Notes under the pieces: generated by a model | Databases searched by the model: none | The model's input: the letters and a program-made list of their open reading frames with translations, nothing else | What the model was told of the DNA's origin: nothing | DNA from: Oscillospiraceae bacterium | Lineage (GTDB): Bacteria > Bacillota > Clostridia > Oscillospirales > Oscillospiraceae | Assembly: GCA_017479425.1 (NCBI GenBank) | Contig: JAFVCD010000010.1 | Location: 1 to 60,296, forward strand | Direction: 5' to 3' | Length of the DNA: 60,296 nt | Shown: in pieces, positions 24,479-31,187 of the stretch | Position numbering within the stretch: the stretch's first letter is position 1 | Layout: each line of letters opens with the position of its first letter | Program-made: the position numbers and the translations under genes

Positions 24479-25468
24479 ATGAGAACGATAATATTGAAAA
24501 ATGCGCCCCACATCGCGGGCTTTTCATCGACAGCCGGAAAAATGGAGGGGGACGGCCCGCTTGCCTCGCTCTTTGACGAAATTGAGCTTGACCCATATTT
24601 CGGCAAGGAGAGCTGGGAGAAGGCGGAAAGCGAGCTCATGCGCCGCACTCTCGCCCGAGCGCTCACGAAGGCGCGTATGGCCGAAAATAATCTCGACCTC
24701 ATTTTTGCAGGCGACCTTCAGCAGCAGTGCGCCGCCTCTACCTTTGCCCTGCGCGGTCAATCCGCTCCCCTCTTCGGAGTCTACGGCGCGTGCAGCACGA
24801 TGGCGGAGTCGCTCGCTCTCGCGGCGATGAGCGTAAACGCGGGGTATGCCGAGGTTGCCGCCGCGGTCACAAGCTCGCACTTCTCGACAGCAGAGCGCGA
24901 GTTCCGCACGCCGATGGAGTACGGCGGTCAGCGTACGCCGACAAGTCAGTGGACTGTGACCGGCTCCGGCGCGGTTATTCTCTCCCGCGACACCGGAAGT
25001 GTGCGCGTTTCCGCGGTCACGCCCGGAAAAATAGTCGACGCAGGAATTACAGACGCCAACGACATGGGCTCCGCGATGGCGCCCGCCGCGCTCGATACGA
25101 TCATGACGCACTTAGCTCAAACGCACACCGCGCCGGGCGACTATGATCTTATTCTCACCGGCGACCTAGGTCACTTCGGAAGTGAAATCCTTGTTGATCT
25201 GTCGAAGCGGGAGGGCTGCGATCTCTCCGCCGTTCACAACGACTGCGGAAAGCTCGTCTTTGACCGCGAGGCGCAGGACGTTCACTCCGGCGGCTCGGGC
25301 TGCGGGTGCTCGGCTTCGGTGCTCTGCGCGAAAATACTGCCGGAAATGCAGCGCGGCGAGATAAAGCGGGTGCTGTTCTGCGCCACCGGCGCGCTTCTAA
25401 GCCCCGTTACGACAATGCAGGGCGAATCGATCCCCTCCATCGCCTGCGCGGTGGAGCTCACGAGGTAA
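24479..25468 (+). CDS. spoVAD: stage V sporulation protein AD
   Basis: A 329-residue SpoVAD with a thiolase-like fold that binds dipicolinic acid for transport into the forespore. The start is ATG 24479 with AGGGTG upstream; a GTG 9 nt earlier is less well placed. Characteristic blocks are GVYGACSTMAESLALA near residues 98-113, TSSHFSTAEREFRTP near 133, and HSGGSGCGCSA near 265. Marks the organism as an endospore former. The usual upstream partner spoVAC is not here: the next gene upstream is the divergent hydrogenase. Confidence 0.92.
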   Translation: MRTIILKNAPHIAGFSSTAGKMEGDGPLASLFDEIELDPYFGKESWEKAESELMRRTLARALTKARMAENNLDLIFAGDLQQQCAASTFALRGQSAPLFGVYGACSTMAESLALAAMSVNAGYAEVAAAVTSSHFSTAEREFRTPMEYGGQRTPTSQWTVTGSGAVILSRDTGSVRVSAVTPGKIVDAGITDANDMGSAMAPAALDTIMTHLAQTHTAPGDYDLILTGDLGHFGSEILVDLSKREGCDLSAVHNDCGKLVFDREAQDVHSGGSGCGCSASVLCAKILPEMQRGEIKRVLFCATGALLSPVTTMQGESIPSIACAVELTR

Positions 25469-25474
25469 AAAAAG

Positions 25475-25508
25475 TCGTTTTTCCTGCCGCAAGCGGCAAC
25501 CGAAAAAC
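25475..25508 (-). repeat. dispersed TTTTTCGGTTGCCGC hairpin repeat
   Basis: An imperfect hairpin just after the spoVAD stop, with arms GTTTTTCGGTTGCCG.../...CGGCAGGAAAAAC on the minus strand. The same core (TTTTTCGGTTGCCGC) begins each of the three 111-bp units at 44710-45008, so it is a dispersed short repeat. Confidence 0.6.
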
Positions 25509-25515
25509 ATGGCAT

Positions 25516-25578
25516 TTTATGACCATTCCTTTTATGGTCATTTGTGCCTTTGGCATTTATGAAAGGAATGGTCATAAA
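25516..25578 (+). promoter_or_regulatory. RBS-sequestering hairpin in the spoVAE leader
   Basis: Bases 25516-25532 and 25562-25578 form a perfect 17-bp stem with a 29-nt loop. The 3' arm contains AAAGGA, the only ribosome site of spoVAE, and ends one base before its ATG. A competing hairpin is possible: TGACCAT (25520-25526) with ATGGTCA (25534-25540), which would free the ribosome site. Direct repeats TGGCATTT(T)ATGA flank the loop. The layout resembles a translational switch; no ligand is implied. Confidence 0.6.
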
Positions 25579-25579
25579 T

Positions 25580-25933
25580 ATGGAATATTTGCGGGCTTTT
25601 TTCATCGGAGGCATGATCTGCGCCGCGGGTCAGGTGCTCATTGACCGCACAAAGCTCACTCCGGCGCGGATTCTCACGCTTTTCGTGGTGATCGGCGTAA
25701 TTCTCGGCGCTCTCGGAGTTTACGAGCCGCTTGCAGAGTTCGGCGGGGCGGGCGCGACGGTGCCGATCACCGGCTTCGGCTATGCGCTCAGTAAGGGCGT
25801 GCGCGAGGCGGTGGAGAAGGACGGGCTTCTCGGCGCGCTCACGGGCGGTCTCACCGCCTCGTCAGGCGGCATAACGGCGGCGATGCTTTTCGCATTCTTA
25901 GCCGCAATGTTCAGCCGGAGCAAGGCAAAATAA
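25580..25933 (+). CDS. spoVAE: stage V sporulation protein AE
   Basis: A 117-residue membrane protein of the dipicolinic acid channel. About four hydrophobic segments are present, with the conserved GQVLIDRTKLTPARIL loop near residues 17-32 and ITGFGYALSKGVREAVEKDG near 73-92. I start at ATG 25580; an upstream in-frame ATG at 25568 lies inside the leader stem and has no separate ribosome site. Follows spoVAD by 111 bp, with an unusual leader between them. Confidence 0.88.
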   Translation: MEYLRAFFIGGMICAAGQVLIDRTKLTPARILTLFVVIGVILGALGVYEPLAEFGGAGATVPITGFGYALSKGVREAVEKDGLLGALTGGLTASSGGITAAMLFAFLAAMFSRSKAK

Positions 25934-25957
25934 CAGGCAGGGCAAAAGCCCTGCCTG
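25934..25957. terminator. bidirectional terminator
   Basis: A perfect 10-bp stem CAGGCAGGGC/GCCCTGCCTG with AAAA loop, followed by AATTTT, between convergent spoVAE and the ABC operon. Confidence 0.85.
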
Positions 25958-25962
25958 AATTT

Positions 25963-26703
25963 TCATCTCTCGCTCAGAATGAAGTTCACGAATTTCCGGC
26001 TGCGCTCCTCCTTGGGGTTCTCGAAGAACTCCTTTGAGGGGCCGGACTCGACCACAACGCCGTTCTCCATGAAAACGACCTTCTTCGACACGCTTCTCGC
26101 AAACTCCATCTCGTGGGTGACGACTATCATCGTCATACCCTCGCTCGCAAGATCGCGCATAACGCTCAGCACCTCGCCTATAAGCTCGGGGTCGAGGGCG
26201 CTCGTCGGCTCGTCGAAGTAGATTATCTCGGGGTTCTGCGCAAGTCCCCTTGCGATTGCGGCGCGCTGCTGCTGGCCTCCGGAGAGCGTGAACGGATACG
26301 CGCCGAGCTTATCTCCGAGGCCAACGCGCTCGAGGGCGGTTTTCGCCCGCTCCACAGCCTCGTCCTTCGGTATCTTCCGCGCGACCGTGAGTCCGAGAGT
26401 CACGTTGTCGAGGACGGTTTTGTTCAGAAAAAGGTTGTAATTCTGGAAAACAAAGGCTGTTTTGCGGCGAACGGCGGCGATTTCGCCCTTCTTCGCCGTC
26501 GCAAGGTCATACTCCACGCCGTCGAACGACAGCGTTCCGGCGTCGGCGCGCTCGAGGAAGTTGAGGCACCGCAGAAGCGTGGTCTTTCCGCTTCCGGACG
26601 GGCCGAGGACGGCGACGACATCGCCCTTGTCGACGGAAATATCCACGCCCTTCAATATTTCAGCTCCGTCAAAGCTCTTTCTGATGTTTCTTGCCTCTAT
26701 CAT
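25963..26703 (-). CDS. polar amino-acid ABC transporter ATPase
   Basis: A 246-residue ATPase of the GlnQ/HisP family. I start at ATG 26703 (MIEARNIRKSF), which overlaps the permease stop by 4 nt. Walker A is GPSGSGKTT near residue 33, the signature LSGGQQQRAAIARGLA near 138, and Walker B IIYFDEPTSALDP near 159. Energises import with the permease and binding protein just upstream in the operon. Confidence 0.92.
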   Translation of the reverse strand: MIEARNIRKSFDGAEILKGVDISVDKGDVVAVLGPSGSGKTTLLRCLNFLERADAGTLSFDGVEYDLATAKKGEIAAVRRKTAFVFQNYNLFLNKTVLDNVTLGLTVARKIPKDEAVERAKTALERVGLGDKLGAYPFTLSGGQQQRAAIARGLAQNPEIIYFDEPTSALDPELIGEVLSVMRDLASEGMTMIVVTHEMEFARSVSKKVVFMENGVVVESGPSKEFFENPKEERSRKFVNFILSER

Positions 26704-27395
26704 TTTACGCCTCCGTAGGTGCCGAGCCGCTTTTCCATTCTGCGCTGAACGACGCTCAAAATCGTGCAGAACGCAAGATATATCACCGCAACCTCGAGAT
26801 AGAGCCACAGCGACTCATAGACTCTGCCGTTTATTATCTGCGCCTCGCGGAACATCTCAACTATCGTGATTGTCGCGGCAAGGCTCGTCTCCTTGAGCAT
26901 TCCGATGAGAGAATTGCCGAGCGACGGGAACGCTATTCTGAACGCCTGCGGAAGCACGACGTGCCACATGATCTGGACGTAGTTCATACCGACGCAGTAG
27001 CCCGCCTCGAGCTGCCCCTTAGGCACCGATTCGAGCGAGCCGCGGACAGTTTCTGCCATATACGCGCCCTCATTCAGTCCGATGGCGACGACCGCCGCGG
27101 GAAACGCCTCGAGGCGTATGCCGAGCGACGGCAGTCCGTAGAATATCAGGTAGAGCTGCACGAGCAGCGGAGTGCCGCGCGTAAACCATATATAAAAGCG
27201 GCAGAGCTGCCTTGCGCCGCGCACGTTTGCGTACTGTATAAGTGCGACGACGACTGCGATAACGAGCGCGAGGGCAAACGAAAGCGCCGTCATCGGTACG
27301 GTAACGGTCACTCCGTAGCGAAGAAGCTTCGGGAACGAGTCGATGAGAATGCCGATTATTCTCTCTGCGCGAGCTAAAAATTCGGAACTGAACAT
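26700..27395 (-). CDS. polar amino-acid ABC transporter permease
   Basis: A 231-residue permease of the His/Glu/Gln/Arg family with about five membrane segments. The EAA loop that docks the ATPase is EAGYCVGMNYVQIMWHVVLP near residues 130-149. One permease gene suggests a homodimer. Lies 140 bp after the binding-protein gene, the gap filled by a cloverleaf-like repeat. Confidence 0.9.
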   Translation of the reverse strand: MFSSEFLARAERIIGILIDSFPKLLRYGVTVTVPMTALSFALALVIAVVVALIQYANVRGARQLCRFYIWFTRGTPLLVQLYLIFYGLPSLGIRLEAFPAAVVAIGLNEGAYMAETVRGSLESVPKGQLEAGYCVGMNYVQIMWHVVLPQAFRIAFPSLGNSLIGMLKETSLAATITIVEMFREAQIINGRVYESLWLYLEVAVIYLAFCTILSVVQRRMEKRLGTYGGVK

Positions 27396-27432
27396 AGATA
27401 ACTCCTAAGTAAAATCTGCAAATACAAAAAGC

Positions 27433-27521
27433 GTCATTCCGAGCCAGTGCTCACACTGGCGTCGGAATCCGATGTACCAAAAAAACGGATTCCAACGGCT
27501 CCGAAGGAGCCTCGCAATGAC
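27433..27521. repeat. cloverleaf-like GTCATTGCGAG palindromic repeat
   Basis: An 89-bp element with outer arms GTCATTCCGAG/CTCGCAATGAC (one mismatch). Inside are three perfect hairpins: GCCAGTG/CACTGGC, GGAATCCG/CGGATTCC and GGCTCC/GGAGCC. It resembles the GTCATTGCGAGG-type palindromic repeats scattered in many bacterial genomes. It lies between the binding-protein and permease genes and could stabilise the upstream mRNA. Confidence 0.75.
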
Positions 27522-27535
27522 ACTAAACGGACTTT

Positions 27536-28330
27536 TTATTTTCTCGTGAGGTCTGCGCCGAAGTATTTCTCGCTCAGCGCGGCAAGTCTGCCGTCATCGC
27601 GCATCTTCTGAAGCGCGGCGTCAACGGCGTCGATAAGCGACTTGTGCTCATCGTTCTTCTGAGTCGGAACACATACCGAAGTACCCTCGGATTCGTAGAC
27701 TATCTTGATATTGGCGTCCGGATGCTCGCGCAGATAGTCCTCAATGGATACCTTGGCATTCACGGTCGCGTCAACTCTGCCCTGCTCAAGAACCTGAATA
27801 GTCTCGGCAAGAGTGTTGACATAGGTGACCTCGGCGCCCATCGCTATTGCCTCGTCAGCATAGGTGGAGTTCGGGGAATTGGCGGTCTTTTTGCCGCTCA
27901 GATCCTCCATTGAGTGGATATCCTCGTTATCCTTGCGGGTCACGATGACCTCCTGCATATAGACATAGGGGGTCGAGAAGTGATATTTCTCAGCTCTCTC
28001 CGCCGTCCAGTCAACGCCGTTGCAGGCGATATCAAAGCGGCCTGCGTCAACTCCGGCGAGGATCGAATCCCAGTCGGTCTCCTTGAACTCGACGGTTACG
28101 CCGAGCTCCTTGCCTATCTCCTTCGCAAGCTCGATATCAAAGCCGACAAGCTCATCGGTATCGGTATCATGGTAAGTCCACGGGCTCCAGTCGCCCTCGG
28201 TGGCTATCGTGATCGTGCCGCGCGCCTTGATCTCGGCAAGAGTATCGCCGCTCCCGGTGTTCCCCGCGGCGCAGGCGACGAGCGCAAAGAGCATCACAGC
28301 CGACATAATTATTGCAAATACTTTTTTCAT
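27536..28330 (-). CDS. amino-acid ABC transporter substrate-binding lipoprotein
   Basis: A 264-residue family-3 solute-binding protein. ATG 28330 follows GGAGGTATGAA. The signal peptide ends in a lipobox LVAC with Cys24-25, so the protein is lipid-anchored outside the membrane. The mature part has the family pattern: GTITIATEGDWSPWTYHD at the start of lobe 1, VGFDIELAKEIGKELG, and AGRFDIACNGVDWTAER. The ligand is a polar amino acid, possibly cystine, glutamine or arginine; the motifs do not decide. Confidence 0.9.
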   Translation of the reverse strand: MKKVFAIIMSAVMLFALVACAAGNTGSGDTLAEIKARGTITIATEGDWSPWTYHDTDTDELVGFDIELAKEIGKELGVTVEFKETDWDSILAGVDAGRFDIACNGVDWTAERAEKYHFSTPYVYMQEVIVTRKDNEDIHSMEDLSGKKTANSPNSTYADEAIAMGAEVTYVNTLAETIQVLEQGRVDATVNAKVSIEDYLREHPDANIKIVYESEGTSVCVPTQKNDEHKSLIDAVDAALQKMRDDGRLAALSEKYFGADLTRK

Positions 28331-28361
28331 TTCATACCTCCGTGGTGGGTTAAGTGCATAA

Positions 28362-28390
28362 ATATTACCACAGATGTTTCCTTGTGTCAA
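28362..28390 (-). promoter_or_regulatory. promoter of the amino-acid ABC operon
   Basis: Minus strand TTGACA (28385-28390), 17 bp, TAATAT (28362-28367), about 30 bp before the binding-protein start. Confidence 0.75.
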
Positions 28391-28428
28391 TTTGTATTTT
28401 ATACAATCTAAATTGTCTTTTCCCCTGA

Positions 28429-29763
28429 TTATTCGGCAAGCGTGCCCATCGGATCCCACGCCTCCATCATCTTCGGCTCGCCGGGGTAGCAATCCGCAAG
28501 AGAGCCGAGGTACTCGCGCTCCACCGCCGCCTGATAGACGTATTCGTCAAACCACGAATCGGAGCAGATATAATAGCCCTTCTCGCCCTTATCGCCGCCC
28601 CAGCTGTTTTCGATTTTCCACTTTGTCGGCTTGCCGTCCACGATGTCAACTCCGGTGAGGCACATGGCGTGGTTCATTGAGGAGAACCAATAGCCGAGCG
28701 CGTTTTCCTTGCTGATTGCGAGATCAAGACCGGTGGTCGCCTCAAAATCGTAGCTCTTGTCGTCCCAGACGCCCTTCTCTCTGTCGCCGAACTTGCCGAC
28801 GTCAGAGCCGAACCAGACGATCTTTCCGTCCTTCAGCTGGCGGATAACGGCGTCCTTGAACTCATCCATCGGGAGATTAAGATGTACTACCGGCTTGCCG
28901 CCGACGATATTGCCGAGGTAGCGGACGGTAAAGGTCTTGTGATACGGCTTGTCGGAGGTGGGAGAGTTAATGATAGAAACGCTCTTTTCAAGAAGATCTC
29001 CGACGTACTTCTCGGCAAACGCGAGCGGCGTCATATTGCGCTCGGTGTGGTATGCGCGGTTTTTATCGACGTAGGTGAAGTCAAAGGTCTTGGGCGGCTC
29101 GGTATAGCAGGTGCAGAGGAAGGCGTAGACCTTACCGAGGGTGCGGTTCTTCTCATTCTGCACCTCGTTTTCGGCGGCGCCGGCAGCGATCATTTCGCGC
29201 AGGCGGACAGCCTCTGCCTTCAGCGCGCGGTTCAGCTGCGCGTTGAGCTGCTGGGTGTGGCTCGACTGATACGTTTCGGAGTAGTTATCCTTCGGCACTA
29301 CGCCGTATTTGCGGACTATGTTTGCAAACATCTCCCACTGGCCGCCGTCGTGTACGCCGGTCTGGAGAATAAACTGCACGTTGCGGTCGTCGGTCGGGAG
29401 CGCGGCGGTGGCGATGATGTTCTCGAGCATCAGATTTGCGCGCTCGAACTTATCCCAAAAGGCAAGGTAGCTCTGGCTGAGCTCAAAATTATCAAGCTCG
29501 AGCTTCTGTGCCACCCTCTCGCGCAGTACGTTCGTCGCGGCAAAGAGCCAGCAGCGGCCGGAACGCTCCTGATTTGTAGCGGGCAGGGTCTTTACCTCGA
29601 CGGAAAACTTCTGCTTCATGAGAAAATTCTCTTTAGCGCTGAAGCTTACGGCGTTTATCTCGCTCTTTGAGAACGCGAGCTCGGATACTCTGCGAGCCTC
29701 GCTTTTTGCGTATTTCTCGCTCCAGGCAGCGAGCATATCCTCGGTTACGGGCTTCATTGACAT
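28429..29763 (-). CDS. pepC: aminopeptidase C (bleomycin hydrolase family, C1B)
   Basis: A 444-residue papain-fold aminopeptidase that acts in the cytoplasm as a barrel-shaped hexamer. The triad is visible: Cys in NQERSGRCWLFAATN near residue 71, His in SSMNHAMCLTG near 373, and Asn in KIENSWGGDKGEKGYY near 394. The C-terminus ends near the active site, as is typical. A promoter of its own precedes it; no leader peptide, so it is intracellular. Likely role: peptide turnover for amino-acid supply, in line with the neighbouring amino-acid importer. Confidence 0.93.
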   Translation of the reverse strand: MSMKPVTEDMLAAWSEKYAKSEARRVSELAFSKSEINAVSFSAKENFLMKQKFSVEVKTLPATNQERSGRCWLFAATNVLRERVAQKLELDNFELSQSYLAFWDKFERANLMLENIIATAALPTDDRNVQFILQTGVHDGGQWEMFANIVRKYGVVPKDNYSETYQSSHTQQLNAQLNRALKAEAVRLREMIAAGAAENEVQNEKNRTLGKVYAFLCTCYTEPPKTFDFTYVDKNRAYHTERNMTPLAFAEKYVGDLLEKSVSIINSPTSDKPYHKTFTVRYLGNIVGGKPVVHLNLPMDEFKDAVIRQLKDGKIVWFGSDVGKFGDREKGVWDDKSYDFEATTGLDLAISKENALGYWFSSMNHAMCLTGVDIVDGKPTKWKIENSWGGDKGEKGYYICSDSWFDEYVYQAAVEREYLGSLADCYPGEPKMMEAWDPMGTLAE

Positions 29764-29796
29764 CTGTCATTCCCCTTTTCTTCAATGATTTAGTGT

Positions 29797-29825
29797 ATTC
29801 TAACACTTTTCGATGGACTTTTCAA
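29797..29825 (-). promoter_or_regulatory. pepC promoter
   Basis: Minus strand TTGAAA (29820-29825), 17 bp, TAGAAT (29797-29802). Confidence 0.65.
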
Positions 29826-29851
29826 GTATATGCTGAGTTCCCATATAACAA

Positions 29852-29883
29852 TGACCGCACCCAAAAGAATTCGGATGCGGTCA
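29852..29883 (-). terminator. terminator-like hairpin after rpsR
   Basis: TGACCGCA and TGCGGTCA form an 8-bp stem 27 bp past rpsR. The trailing T-run is weak on the minus strand (ATTGTTAT), so termination may be partial. Confidence 0.5.
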
Positions 29884-29909
29884 AAACATTTTATCCTCGG
29901 TACTGGCAA

Positions 29910-30167
29910 TCAGTCAGTTACATAGGGAAGGAGTGCGATCTGACGCGCCTGCTTGATAGCGGTGGTCAGCTCACGCTGATGCATAGCGCAGGTGCCGGTT
30001 GCTCTGCGGGGAAGGATCTTGCTTCTCTCGGAGAGATAGCGGCGGAGCTTCGTAACATCCTTGTAGTCGATGTACTGAGCCTTATCAACGCAGAACTGGC
30101 AAACCTTTCTGCGCTTACGAGCCTGTGCCGGACGTGCCGGACGGGCAGCTTCTTTCTCGTTAGTCAC
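29910..30167 (-). CDS. rpsR: 30S ribosomal protein S18
   Basis: An 85-residue S18. The conserved core is CQFC...[36 protein letters not shown]. Four cysteines are kept in the C+ pattern (CQFC, then TGTC), compatible with zinc binding. It is the last gene of the rpsF-ssb-rpsR operon, in the usual order for Firmicutes. Confidence 0.97.
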   Translation of the reverse strand: MTNEKEAARPARPAQARKRRKVCQFCVDKAQYIDYKDVTKLRRYLSERSKILPRRATGTCAMHQRELTTAIKQARQIALLPYVTD

Positions 30168-30206
30168 TGTATTAACCCCCTTTTAGTGGTGTTGGTAAAA
30201 ATCAAA

Positions 30207-30692
30207 TTAAAACGGAAGGTCTCCATCATCATCGGAGAGCTCCTCAAAATCCGAGCCGCGCACCGGGCTCTGATAGCCCTGATAGCCGCTCTGCGGGGCG
30301 CTGTAGCTCTGTGCGGGCGCGCTGTAACCGCCGTTATCGCGGTTATAGGAGCCGCTCTCACCGCTCTGGCGCTTCGACTCGCCGAAATAGACGTTGTCGG
30401 CTACGACCTCGGCGCTTCTGCGCTTGTTGCCGTCTCTGTCCTGCCAATCGCGGAGCTGAAGGCGGCCGGAGACTACCGCCATACTTCCCTTCTGGAAGTA
30501 TTTGGAGACGAACTCACCCGTCTGGCGCCATGCCACGCAGTCGATGAAATCGGTCTGCTTCTCGCCGCCGTCACGACCGGAAAAATCGCGGTCAACAGCA
30601 AGCGTGAAGGAAGCGACAGCCGTTCCGGACTGGGTGCGGCGAAGCTCGGGATCGCGGGTAAGTCTGCCCATTATCACGATGTGATTAAGCAT
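30207..30692 (-). CDS. ssb: single-stranded DNA-binding protein
   Basis: A 161-residue SSB with an OB fold (residues 1-105; MLNHIVIMGRLTRDPELRRT at the N-terminus) and a Gly/Ser/Tyr-rich flexible linker (about 110-150). The acidic tip DDDGDLPF at the C-terminus recruits repair and replication proteins. Located between rpsF and rpsR as in most Firmicutes. Confidence 0.96.
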   Translation of the reverse strand: MLNHIVIMGRLTRDPELRRTQSGTAVASFTLAVDRDFSGRDGGEKQTDFIDCVAWRQTGEFVSKYFQKGSMAVVSGRLQLRDWQDRDGNKRRSAEVVADNVYFGESKRQSGESGSYNRDNGGYSAPAQSYSAPQSGYQGYQSPVRGSDFEELSDDDGDLPF

Positions 30693-30701
30693 ATTTTCTC
30701 C

Positions 30702-30998
30702 TTACTCTGCTGCGAGAGTGATAAGAGAGCGAACGACGCCGTCAGTGATCTTCATAACGCGGTCGAGCTCAGCGGGGAACTCGGGGCCGGCAGTGAACTT
30801 CACGAGAACGTAGTATCCCTCGGGCTTGTCGTTGATGGGATAAGCAAGTCTGCGCTTGCCCCACTCGTCGATCTCTCCGAGAGTGCCGTTCTGCTCAATG
30901 AGGGTCTTGAACTTCTCTACGAGAGCGCTTGTAGCCTCCTCGCCGAGATCCGGATCAATGATGTAAAGAACCTCATACTTTTCGCTGGTTTTTGCCAT
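30702..30998 (-). CDS. rpsF: 30S ribosomal protein S6
   Basis: A 98-residue S6. I use ATG 30998 ([18 protein letters not shown]), with GGAGGTG 8 nt upstream. The [18 protein letters not shown] block is typical. First gene of the operon, downstream of a hairpin that fits S6:S18 autoregulation. Confidence 0.95.
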   Translation of the reverse strand: MAKTSEKYEVLYIIDPDLGEEATSALVEKFKTLIEQNGTLGEIDEWGKRRLAYPINDKPEGYYVLVKFTAGPEFPAELDRVMKITDGVVRSLITLAAE

Positions 30999-31024
30999 CT
31001 TTTGCACCTCCTTCTGGACTTTTG

Positions 31025-31047
31025 GTCTCTTCTCCATCGGAAGAGAC
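31025..31047 (-). promoter_or_regulatory. candidate S6:S18 autoregulatory leader hairpin
   Basis: In the rpsF 5' leader a perfect 8-bp stem GTCTCTTC/GAAGAGAC presents CGATGGA, so a CCG triplet lies at the stem-loop junction. Leaders of rpsF commonly carry a CCG-containing hairpin bound by the S6:S18 complex. The match is by feature, not by covariance model. Confidence 0.5.
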
Positions 31048-31088
31048 AAGGAATTTACCTTGCCGCGCTTATGGCGACAGGCTAAATA

Positions 31089-31116
31089 ATTATACCGGAT
31101 TTTTCGCGATTGTCAA
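31089..31116 (-). promoter_or_regulatory. rpsF operon promoter
   Basis: Minus strand TTGACA (31111-31116), 16 bp, TATAAT (31089-31094). Both hexamers are perfect, as expected for a ribosomal operon. Confidence 0.8.
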
Positions 31117-31129
31117 GGGGATTTTCACA

Positions 31130-31158
31130 TTTACATATACTTTTTTCCGTGATATAAT
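31130..31158 (+). promoter_or_regulatory. promoter of the UvrA-like gene
   Basis: TTTACA (31130-31135), 17 bp, TATAAT (31153-31158), with TGA before the -10. Divergent from the rpsF promoter. Confidence 0.75.
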
Positions 31159-31187
31159 ACCCCAAAAACACTGATTGAGGTGCCAAA

